Origin: Centrapalus pauciflorus | Lineage: Eukaryota; Streptophyta; Magnoliopsida; Asterales; Asteraceae | DNA: 64,000 bases | Assembly (NCBI GenBank): GCA_020465985.1 | Contig: JAANYP010007182.1 | Coordinates: 310,001 to 374,000, forward strand | Direction: 5' to 3' | In this document: positions 1-9,087 of the stretch, piece by piece | How the letters are laid out: every line of letters starts with the position of its first letter | Position numbering within the stretch: the stretch's first letter is position 1 | Notes under the pieces: generated by a model | The model's database searches: none | Seen by the model: only the letters and a program-made list of their open reading frames with translations | Told to the model about the DNA's origin: nothing | Translations under genes and position numbers: made by a program

Positions 1-650
1 GCGACATGTCTGCTAACCCGAATCTAAACAGAGACAACAGGTCTGTACTTACGTACAACAGAGTTGCATGTTTTCGACTCTCAGTTTTTCATGATATTTC
101 TATTCTTTCCATTTTCAGATGTATTTGATGTTGCCATACATCCCCAGAAAGTTTGCATAACTCATTTAGACTCAATGTTTGTATGTCTTGTACATAAAAA
201 TTAAGACCGATTGGTCGTAAATCTAAGTTAGTGACACGCTTGACTTTTTCTAGAATATTTTATTAGCCTTGAGATTCCCTATATGTATTATGCCTACCAA
301 CACATCAAACTAAATAAAGTATAACACTTAGAGTTTAGTTGCATTATGTGTGAAAGCCTAAATACTTAGAGTCTGTAACGACGGTGCTAATTTTCGTCAC
401 TTTGAACCTATGTATCTAAGACTTAACTCCTTTTCTGATATTCTCCTTTTTTGTATTTTTCTGACTTTCTCTCTTTTTCTTTTGTTTTTCATAGCAAAAA
501 ACGCATAAACTAAGCTAATCTACTAACTTACTAAAAATAGAAACTTACTAAAAATAGAAACTTTCCTACATTAGAACTTCCTAATTAGCAGACTATGAAA
601 AAGAAAGAAATATAACAACTATAAAAGAAATAAAATATACTAAGGTCAAT
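1..650 (-). other. E1 pol/third-ORF spacer (partial)
   Basis: Non-coding spacer, homologous to the reverse complement of about 12481-13140 in E2. On the plus strand it has a T/C-rich run (about 430-495) that is a long purine run in element sense. One TGTAC-GTAA-GTACA inverted repeat (44-57) is present; the other two of the usual triplet lie beyond the left edge. I see no gene here. Confidence 0.8.
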
Positions 651-3600
651 TTACTCTGGGTTGCGCATTCCATTAAGTTGAAATTAAATACTCAAATCGT
701 GACTTATCAAACGCTTTGGTAAATAAATCAGCATTATTATCTTCAGTTGCCACCTTTACCAGTTTGATCAAGTTCTTTTCAGCACAATCACGAAAATAAA
801 TGCTGTCTTATGTCTATGTGCTTTGTTTTACTGTGTTTAACTGGATTATTTGTTATCGCAATAGTTAGATTGATTGTCTATCCTATTGGAGTTTGAGTAT
901 AAGCCAAACCGTAATCCCGCAATTGTTGTTGTATCCACAGAACCTGTGAACAGCAACTACCAGCAGCTACATATCGGCCTCGCACGTTGACACGGCTACC
1001 GATGTTTGTTTTTGCATTGCCAGGACACCAATCTCCCTTCTAGGAACTGACAACCTCCAGTGTAGATTTGCGCGTCACGCATCCTCCGTAGTCAGAATCT
1101 GTGAACGCCTCCAACTCTAGATCTCCCTCCGCGTGATACCAAAGTCCCAGCTTCGGTTTCGACTTGAGGTATGTAGAATCCGCTTCACAGCTTTCATATG
1201 CCTCTCCTTCGGATTCGCTTGAAACCTAGCACAAATACAAACAGCAAACATAATATCAGGTCTTAAGCAGTTAAATACATAAGTGACCCAATCATGGCCC
1301 ATATATAAGTCGGATCCACATCTGTATCACTATCAGTACCCGGCCCGAGATTGTGATTCACTTGAATCGGCGTGCTGAAGTGGGTAGTCAACTTTGTTCC
1401 TTCCATTCCCAAACCGTTCCAATATTTGTCATAGACATATGGTCTGATGGATAAACATGCCTTCCTTCTTTCGTCAACTTGTAACCCCAAAAAAGAAATT
1501 CAACTCCCCATAGCACTCATCTCGAACTTCGACTTCATAACCTTCTCGAAATCTTTGCACATCTGTTCGTCTGTTGATCCAAAAATGATATCTCTACGTA
1601 CACTTGTACCAAGATAAAATGATCTCCCTTTCTCTTCACAAATAGAGTACTATCTCCTACCCCTCTCAAAGCCATTTTCTAAAAGATGGTTGGATAGAGT
1701 CTCATACCATGCCCTAGGTGCCTGATGTAATCCCATAAAGCGCCTTATCTAATCGATATTACTCTATCAGGATATTTAGGATCTGTAAACCGGGCGGTTG
1801 TTCTACATACACTAACTCCTATCCTTTCCCATACAGGAAAGCACTCTTAATACGTCCAGTTGAATACTTTAATCCCGGAAGGAGGCAAAAGCCTAAAAAC
1901 AAACCTAATTGTTCTAACCTTGCTACAGGTGCAAACACTTCATTGTAATCGATTCCCTCCTCTTGCGTTGAAACCCTTTACAACTAATCTTCGCCTGTTG
2001 CGCGTGACTATACCCCGATCGCTTCTTGCCACTTAAAAAACCCATTTGGTTCCTATTGCAATCTCCCCTCGAGGTAACGGAACTAACTCCCACACTTCTA
2101 GTTTCCTAAATTGTGAAAGTTCTTCCTGCATCGCTTCAACCCAGGAGTTGTCCTTAAGTGCCATTTGCACATTTTTGGGCTCTACTTGCGATATGAAACA
2201 TGAATATAGACATGTGTGATATGCCTCGGAGTCGTTTATCATCGACAACAACACATTGTTGTTATTTACACTACTCCGAGTCCTCACACCCTCGTTAGGA
2301 TTTCCTATGATGCTATCTATTGGATGGTTCTTGTTAATCCTAGAGGTCTCTATTTCATCAACCCTTAGATTATCTCCTAAGTTGGATCCTATTTCACCTA
2401 AAGGGGGAACAGGCTCAGCTTCCACATTTTCTTCCTCACGGACGTTTTCCTCAGAGGCAGAACTTGATGCTTGAGTCTGATTCTCAGTGTTAGGTTCTTC
2501 TGGATTAGCAACTTCTGGAGACCCATCTACAGTCGCAGTAGGCTCGGACGTAGATTCGAACGTGGTCCTTGGAAAAATATGGCCATCGTCATTTAGGTGC
2601 AACGTCGCCATGTCTTTATCGATTGTACCTGCAGTATCATCCAAAGGAATGTTAAATGACTCAAATAACTTATCATAGTCAAATATCCATTCCGGACCAG
2701 TTTTGGGTTCATGTGTATAACTTGTGACTTCAATATTATACACAATCTCCACAGTACCACTCTTTTTGTTAAAAACCCGTTTGTTTGGTGAGTTTGGCAC
2801 ATAACCTAGGAAATATCCTTCGTCAGACTTTTCACCAAACTTCGGTTGATGTTTTGTTCTTAAAAGTGTACAGGGTACTCCAAACGGTTCGAATCCAGTT
2901 AAGTTAGGTGGCCGTTTATTCAAAATTTCATAACATGTTTTGTTCAATGATTTGACTGTAAGGACTCTATTTAAAATATGCCACGCGGTATTCACTGCCT
3001 CCCCCCAAAACATGGTAGGAAGCTTTGAATCCGAAAGCATAGTCCTTGCAGCCTCAATCAATGTTCTGTTTTTACGTTCGGCCACCCCATTCTGTTGTGG
3101 TTCATATGGTGCACTGAATTGATGCACGATGCCTTTGATAGGCAATATACACCAATTACAGAGTTTTTAAATTCAGTCCCATTATCACTACGAATATGTT
3201 TAACCCTTGTTCCGTAGGAATTCTCCACTTGGTCTAAGAACCCGATGAGCTTTGTAGCCGTCTCGTCCTTCGTACCTAAAAAGAAAACCCATGAAAACCG
3301 TGAGTAATCGTCAGTGATAACTAAGCAAAACCAACTACCTCCTATACTCCTTTTGTTGATAGGGCCAAAAAGGTCCATATGCAACAAATCGAATGTCGAG
3401 GATATGGAATTCAGCTTCTTGGACTTGTGTGTCTTTTTATGTTGCTTGCCCTTCATGCACGGTAGACACTTGTCTTCAAATTGAAAGCTCTTCAGAGGCA
3501 CACCTTGCACCAAACCATTCTTCGTTATGTAGTTCATTTTCCTTAGGTGCAAGTGAGCCATGCGTCTGTGCCACAAAACCGATTCTGTCTCTGAAGCTTT

Positions 3601-4020
3601 TGATAGTAAGCAGATCGGACCCATCGAATTATCTGGCTTGTTCATATCGAGCATGTACAAGTCATTCTTCCTTGGAGCCCGCATCAATATCCAATCTTCA
3701 GGTATTTTGAATCCCGGCTTTAGCACTAACGCCTCAGTGTCAGTAAATAACACCGAGTTCTTCTTATCACAGATTTGAGATACACTAATGAGATTATGAA
3801 CCAATTTATCAACGTGATACACTTGATCCAATGTAATCGTCCCATTAGTAACTTCTCCAGTTCCAGTGATATTTCCTCCTTTGTTGCCAGCGAATGATAC
3901 AAATCCCCTATTACCCCCCTTGAAGTCTGTGAGAAGACTTCTTTCCCCCGTCATATGCCTGGAGCAACCACTGTCAACGAACCACTTGTTGTTTGGACCG
4001 GTAGTTATCTCCTGCACATG
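651..4020 (-). pseudogene. pol: E1 pol pseudogene (PR-IN-RT-RNaseH)
   Basis: Copia-type polyprotein remnant. Going down from 4020, it shows the aspartic protease motif DSGCSRHMTG, then the integrase zinc region (HRRMAHLH, CLPCMKGK). The integrase core follows with DNGTEF and the PQQNGVAERK glutamate region, then reverse transcriptase starting at NSWVEAMQEELSQF, and the RNase H end near 651. A one-base loss near 3130-3145 shifts the frame inside integrase. Between 660 and 2030 the RT/RNase H part is broken into short pieces by indels and stops. One extra T in the tract between gag and protease puts pol in a different frame from gag, unlike E2 and E4. Confidence 0.9.
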
Positions 4021-4033
4021 AAAGAAAAATAGG

Positions 4034-4797
4034 TTAGTTATCACGGGGAACCCAAGCCATGACTGACTTGGTAATACCATTCTCGTCCACATACTTGAAC
4101 TCTTTCAAGTACCCATCTCGCCTTTCAGGTGACTTGGGCCTTTGAACTGAATTCTGTTGTGGTGCCGAGTGATTTAGATTCACTCTTTGCCTTTGAGTAG
4201 GCATTTGTTGTGGAGCTCTAGAGTAACTCTTATTATACTGCATTTCAGACTGTGATCCCTGAGCTCTTACCGGAACATAATGTCTAACGGGAGTATGTGA
4301 CCTAACTGGAGTGTGTGACCTGCTAGGTGTTGTGCTCCTATAGACTTGTTGAGGTGCTGACCTAGATTGATTAATGACACGATTCGGTGAATTTTTCCTA
4401 ACCACTTCTTTTGGTCCAACCTTAACCGGTGTTTGTTTCACAACAGGTTTTGGTGCGGCCTGCACAGTTTTCTCGGTACTTTGAGAACTACTCGTGCTCG
4501 CCACACTCGGTGAGGGCTTAACAGGTGTTGGATTCACTGTCTTAGGTGTAACATCAGCTTTCCTATTTGGACAGTGAGAAGCAACATGCCCTTTCTCGTG
4601 ACATCTAAAGCAAGACATCTTATCCATGGACTTTTTGGTTGGTCCCTTAGATCTAGGTGTCTCACTAGTGTCTATTGCCTTTGGTACATCTACAGTGTCT
4701 GTCTCTTCGACCTGGTCAGCCCATGAAATTTTCTGTTTTCCTGCAGGTGTTTCACTGGAGGAAGACACAAATTTCACTTTCTTGACCTTGACCGTAG
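4034..4797 (-). pseudogene. gag: E1 gag, C-terminal fragment
   Basis: Open in one frame for about 250 codons up to a TAA at 4034-4036. It corresponds to about the last quarter of the E2 gag. It holds the second CCHC zinc knuckle (CFRCHEKGHVASHC) and a basic Ser/Thr/Pro-rich tail with SHTPVR repeats, ending in the motif MAWVPRDN shared by all subfamily A copies. The 5' side is cut at the E2 LTR. The zinc knuckle and basic tail are typical of nucleic-acid-binding gag regions. Confidence 0.9.
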
Positions 4798-5024
4798 TGT
4801 TGGTACACCCTGTGTGACGATAGCAGTCTAAACGATCTGCGTTATGATTTAAGTAATATTCTGAATATTAACAAGTGTTATTGATATATATGTTTAATAT
4901 GTGTTTGTCTGTTATTGATTGTGTGTTTGAACTTGATGTACATATTACAAGAAGTTCAAACATAAAAGTCAAAGAGTATGTCAAGCATAAGTTAAAACAT
5001 AAGTTTCATCACGTAAGTGTTTAA

Positions 5025-5222
5025 GGGTATAGGTTAGATTCGAATATGTAAAGGAAGACATTCGAATCTGTGATAGATTCGAATGTATCCTTAGATTCGA
5101 ATAGGTTAGATTCGAATCTGTCAGATGGACAGATTCGAATGAGGCCTTAGGCCAGATTCGAGGTTGGCCCACAACAGACTCGAATCAGGGCCTATAATTA
5201 GGGATAGACTCGAATCATTAGA
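5025..5222. repeat. TTCGAA palindrome array in E2 5' LTR
   Basis: About ten units centred on TCGA, most often ATTCGAATCTG or its variants (GATTCGAATG, ACTCGAATC), spaced irregularly by about 10-30 bases. The same array occupies about 17990-18180 in the 3' LTR. Confidence 0.85.
5193..5200 (+). promoter_or_regulatory. Candidate LTR core promoter (TATAATTA)
   Basis: TATAATTA followed by GGG is kept in the E2 3' LTR (18149-18156), in E4 (reverse strand, 28400-28407) and in the subfamily B LTR of E3 (reverse strand, 26538-26545), although surrounding bases vary. Conservation across both subfamilies makes it a better TATA candidate than the AT-rich run near 4886. The start site has not been mapped. 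Confidence 0.45.
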
Positions 5223-5280
5223 GGACCTTTGGCAGAATTCGTGAGGAATTAAGCAATAGGCGATCTCGAGTTTATCAGCT

Positions 5281-5288
5281 AGGTGAGT
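5281..5288 (+). promoter_or_regulatory. Candidate 5' splice donor in E2 LTR
   Basis: AG/GTGAGT, a near-consensus plant donor with GT at 5283-5284, about 85 bases downstream of the TATAATTA box. It is also in the 3' LTR. E4 has AGGTCCGT here and subfamily B does not keep it, so it is not conserved. It could serve the acceptor at the third ORF. Confidence 0.35.
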
Positions 5289-5459
5289 CCCATTTCGGAG
5301 AGAATTAGTACGTAGGATCGTTCGTCTGTCGTTCGTTCAGCGTCTAATAGTCTCCGTGTTTCCGTTGGTTGAGAGTTGTCCGTCTGACCGTCAACGAGGA
5401 TTCCGCACTCGTTAACGGGTCCGCGTCTAGATAGATCTGTCAGTGGTAGACCTTACAAG

Positions 5460-5471
5460 TGGTATCAAAGC
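5460..5471 (+). other. E2 primer binding site
   Basis: TGGTATCAAAGC, two bases after the LTR end. It matches the complement of the 3' end of initiator methionine tRNA (TGGTATCAGAGC) with one difference. This is the usual primer of plant copia elements. Confidence 0.9.
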
Positions 5472-6189
5472 CTACGGAGTGTTCGTGGTGTTCTTCGTGT
5501 TCATCAGAAACATTCTAGGTTTCTTGACGCTAGTTGGACGGTTTTTCTCTCAAAAACGTGTTTTTGAGCTTACCAAATTCATATTCGGGAAACACTTTGT
5601 CGTTTTTTTCACGTTTTTGGTCGAAATCATTATTTTTCATTTGAAAAATAGTGATTTAATCCGTAAAACGTCAAAAAATCAAAGTGTTAGCCGTTTTTCG
5701 AGTTTGCGGCGCTCGAATCTATAGGGGTAATTAGGGTTTTACTTTATTTTTCGAGTCTAACCAAAATACGCTCCTATCGAGTCAATTTCAGTCAGTTTCG
5801 AGTCTGTGGTGTGTCGAATCTGTTAATACATTCGAATTGGATCTCGAGTCTATATTGTTTCGAGTCTGTTTCGAGTTTGTTACTGTTTCGAGTCTGACAT
5901 TCGATTCTGCTGAATTTCGATTCTATTGTGCCTTCGATTCTATAGAGTCCTTCGAATCTGTCATCACTTCGAATCTATAGCGTCCTTCGAATCTGTCATC
6001 ACTTCGAATCTAGGGAGTTCCTCGAATCTGACATTATTTCGAATCTACTTGACTTTTAAGACTTAATCGAATTTAATTTCAAAAGATTAAATATTAATTA
6101 GTTTCGAATCTACCTAGATTCGAATAAGTTAATTTAAGTCAGTTTCTAATTAAATTAATTAAGTTCAAATTCAAATTCTTTCAGAAAAG
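5472..6189 (+). other. E2 untranslated leader with TTCGAA array
   Basis: About 720 bases between PBS and gag. No ATG-started ORF of note. From about 5690 to 6130 there are about twenty TCGA-centred units (TCGAATCTG, TCGAGTCTG), then an AT-rich stretch up to the gag ATG. Packaging and dimerisation signals are expected in such leaders, but I cannot assign them. Confidence 0.7.
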
Positions 6190-9066
6190 ATGTCAAACCT
6201 TCAGAAATTCCTCGAAATGGATCACGAAGTTGGGAAGGCCAATGCACCACCTAAGCTGATGAAAGTTGAAGATTACTACTGGTGGAAGGATAGGTTCACG
6301 GATTTTGTACGATTCAACGACATGCGCATGTGGGTGTGCATTGATGAAGGGTACATTCCACCAGTATCTGAGGTAGAAGGCCGTCAAAAGGTTCTGTCAT
6401 ACCAGATGATGAAAGAGGATGACAAGAAACTATTTGAAGCTGAAAACAAGGCTTTCTCTATTATCCGAATGGCGTTACCTCAAGATATCTTGCACACATT
6501 TCGGACTCAAAGGACGTCGAAAGAGCTTTGGGAGTCTCTTCAGAAACGGTGTGAGGGTAATCCACGGGTACGTAGAAAGCGTACAGAGCTGTTGACCCAA
6601 CAGTTTGCAATTTTCAAGGCTCTTAAGGACGAACAGTTGGATGATATTATCACACGATTTTATCATCTGATAACAGAGCTTGAAAGTCATGGTATTGAGT
6701 ATTCTGACACAGACAAGAACAATAAGCTTCTTGATGCCCTACCGGCCAAATGGGCTATGTACGTGGCTATGATTAAGCTGAATGAAGATAAATACTATGC
6801 TCAATCGCTGGATGACATCGTGGGAACGTTGAGGGCATATCACTTCGAAATGATAAAAGCTGAGACTGATTACGAGCAAGTCCAAAATCCGGCTATGTAT
6901 TTTTGAAAGACATCAAAATCATCAGTGACAGCTGATCAGAAGAGTGCTACAGCGTTTTTCACCGGAGAAACGTCATCACCACCAGAGTCCGATGACTCAC
7001 TAAACCGCGCGTTCTTAGGGTTAGGAAGATCGGAAGAACCGCAACCTCAAGTCCAACAGGCATCGACCAGTCAGAGCTATTCTAAGATGCCAATGAGCGC
7101 AAAGTCGGCGGAAGAACATCTGAATCTGCTTGCTTCGTTTGTGGCCACATACGGAAATTGCGTTCAAGGGAAGATTAATGATCCGGCTCTTTGGGATGAA
7201 GACTACGATCAGGTCGACCCTGATGATCTTGAGGAGATGGATCTTAAATGGCAACTGGCCATGGTAACCCAGAGGGTTAAGAGATTCATAAAGAGAACTG
7301 GAAGAAATCTACAGATGAATAACAAGGGGATAGGATTTGATAAGTCCAAGGTCAAATGCTACAACTGTCAGGGATTGGGACATTTCGCGAGGGAGTGTCA
7401 AAGACCGAAGGTAGAAACCTACCAGGGGCAGACTCAGCATCAAGGACAGCACCAAAGTCAGTCCCAACAGAGATATCTTCCGAGTTCTTCGTCTGGTCAG
7501 GCCAATCTAGCGGGTCTGATATCCAATGTCACTTCTGACAGACAGCTAGATGGTTCTTATGACTGGAGTTCACATCCGGAGTCCAACGCTAGAGCTTTCA
7601 TGGCTGAAGTTACGGAAAATGGTTGTGAAGAGGATGAGCAGACCCCAAGGGACAGCAGTCCGATGTGGGTAGAGAAAGCGAATGATCAGACCGTGCTGGA
7701 GTTTGCTGCTCAGATGGCAAACGTGGAATCTGATAACTCTAAGGTTAGTCTTTCTGTTTCTCTATTTCGTGATTTATGTGCTTTATGTGTTAGTTCTAAT
7801 GATAGGTTAAATCTAGTTTTAGACTCACATAAGACCATAGCTGCTCAAAATGAAAACTTAAAAATAGAAAATGCTAGCCTAAATGACATAAAACAAGATT
7901 TAAAAGAAAAGCTTAAGGCTGATGCTCAAGATGTAATCGTTCTAAAAGACAAACTGAGTGAGCAGTGTGTTAGGATAGAACTTATGTATGAGCACGTAGA
8001 GGCCTTGACCAAAAGTCTGAAAGACAAGGACATAGAGCTAGCCGAGACCAAGGTTAAGGTAGCCGAGGCAAATAGCAAGCTGGAAAAGTTTAGGAATTCG
8101 AGCCTAAACCTAGGGAAAGTCTTAGATGCCCAAAGACAGTCTAAGAAACCTGTAGGTCTAGGTTTTCACGAAATTCCTCCACCTTTCAATGATAACTATG
8201 TGCCTCAGCCTCAGGAGAAAACTGACAAGTCAGTAGTTTTAGAGGACTTACCTGAACCTACACCTGAGCCTCAAGTTGAAAACACACCTAAGGTGACTGA
8301 CTCTACGGTCAAGGTCAAGAAAGTGAAATTTGTGTCATCCTCCAGTGAAACACCTGCAGGAAAACAGAAGATTTCATGGGCTGACCAGGTCGAAGAGACA
8401 GACACAATAGATGTACCAAAGGTAATAGACACTAGTGAGACACCTAGATCTAAGGGACCAACCAAAAAGTCCATGGATAAGATGTCTTGCTTTAGATGTC
8501 ACGAGAAAGGGCACGTTGCTTCTCACTGTCCAAATAGGAAAGCTGATGTTACCCCTAAGACAGTGAACCCAACACCTGTTAAGCCCTCACCAACTGTGGC
8601 GAGCACGAGTAGTTCTCAGAGTACCGAGAAAACTGTGCAGGCCGCACCAAAATCTGTTGTGAAACAAACACCGGTTAAGGTTGGACCAAAAGAAGTGGTT
8701 AGGACAAATTCACCGAATCGTGTCATTACTCAATCTAGGTCAGCACCTCAACAAGTCTATAGGAGCACAACACCTAGCAGGTCACACACTCCAGTTAGGT
8801 CACATACTCCTGTTAGACAATATGTTCCGGTAAAAGCTCAGGGATCACAGTCTGAAATGCATTATAATAAGACTTATTCTAGAGCACCACAACAAATGCC
8901 TACTCAAAGGCAAAGAGTGAATCTAAATCACTCGGCACCACAACAGAATTCAGTTCAAAGGCCCAAGTCACCTGAAAGGCGAGATGGGTATTTGAAAGAG
9001 TTCACGTATGTGGACGAGAATGGTATTACCAAGTCAGTCATGGCTTGGGTTCCCCGTGATCACTAA
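6190..9066 (+). pseudogene. gag: E2 gag (Sirevirus-type), one internal stop
   Basis: Long gag of 958 codons from the ATG at 6190 to TAA at 9064-9066. Residues 1-235 form the capsid-like part (YYWWKDRF, LPAKWAMY, MYF). A TGA at 6904-6906 interrupts the frame where E4 has a glycine codon. Then come CCHC knuckle 1 (CYNCQGLGHFAREC, about 7357-7398), a Gln-rich stretch, a long heptad-rich coiled coil (about 7790-8110), CCHC knuckle 2 (CFRCHEKGHVASHC, about 8488-8530) and a basic SHTPVR-rich tail. Gag would assemble the cytoplasmic particle and bind genomic RNA. A C-terminal extension with coiled coil is typical of Sireviruses. I see no KxTQT dynein-light-chain motif. Confidence 0.92.
7741..7749 (+). 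promoter_or_regulatory. Donor-like site inside gag (AAG/GTTAGT)
   Basis: AAG/GTTAGT with the last exon base at 7743, exactly after gag codon 518 (phase 0). The same site is at codon 518 in E4 (last exon base 38786, minus strand). The following 60 bases are T-rich. Paired with the acceptor-like site at 9087 it would remove 1,344 bases, a multiple of three. Confidence 0.3.
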
Positions 9067-9087
9067 CCTATTTTCTTTCATGTGCAG
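9064..9087 (+). promoter_or_regulatory. gag/pol boundary: in-frame TAA plus acceptor-like tract
   Basis: gag ends in TAA at 9064-9066. The tract CCTATTTTCTTTCATGTGCAG follows in blocks of pyrimidines and ends at 9087, just before the GAG that opens the protease region, 24 bases after the stop. In E4 the spacing is identical, so gag and pol share one frame separated by one stop. This suits either stop suppression or splicing out of the stop. Confidence 0.45.

Larger units (their letters stand above)
1..4797 (-). mobile_element. E1: truncated Ty1/copia (Sirevirus-type) element, subfamily A
   Basis: Read on the minus strand this is the 3' part of gag, all of pol and the start of the pol/third-ORF spacer. 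It is nearly colinear with E2 (8300-13140). The third ORF and 3' LTR would lie left of the window. The gag N-terminal part, leader and 5' LTR are missing because the element stops exactly where the E2 5' LTR begins. Coding parts carry several frameshifts, so it is a defective relic. The assignment rests on the protease, integrase, RT and RNase H order of copia elements. Confidence 0.93.
4798..5457 (+). repeat. E2 5' LTR
   Basis: 660 bp, TGTTGG...TTACA, immediately followed by the primer binding site. Contains a TATATAT run near 4886, a cluster of about ten TCGA-centred palindromes (5025-5222), a TATAATTA box (5193-5200) kept in other copies, and an AG/GTGAGT donor-like site at 5281-5288. The first 27 bases match the LTR part of the PPT hairpin described at 17734-17780. 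Confidence 0.97.

Noticed and set aside
4793..4797. CGTAG and TGAAG as a mutated target duplication of E2.
   Set aside because: Two of five bases differ, and the flanking sequences belong to different elements.
5025..5222. Heat-shock elements in the TTCGAA arrays.
   Set aside because: Heat-shock factor sites need TTC and GAA separated by two bases; here they touch. The spacing between units is irregular.
5443..5724. Hydrophobic 90-codon reading frame across the LTR end and PBS, with a similar one in E4 (40804-41022).
   Set aside because: It begins with GTG, has no ATG near its start, and overlaps LTR and PBS, whose nucleotide conservation explains the similarity.
5025..6135. CRISPR-like array.
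   Set aside because: Units are 8-12 bases, degenerate, irregularly spaced and palindromic, in plant retrotransposons.
6165..6189. Acceptor-like TTCTTTCAG just before the E2 gag ATG.
   Set aside because: E3 and E4 do not have a CAG there, so there is no comparative support.
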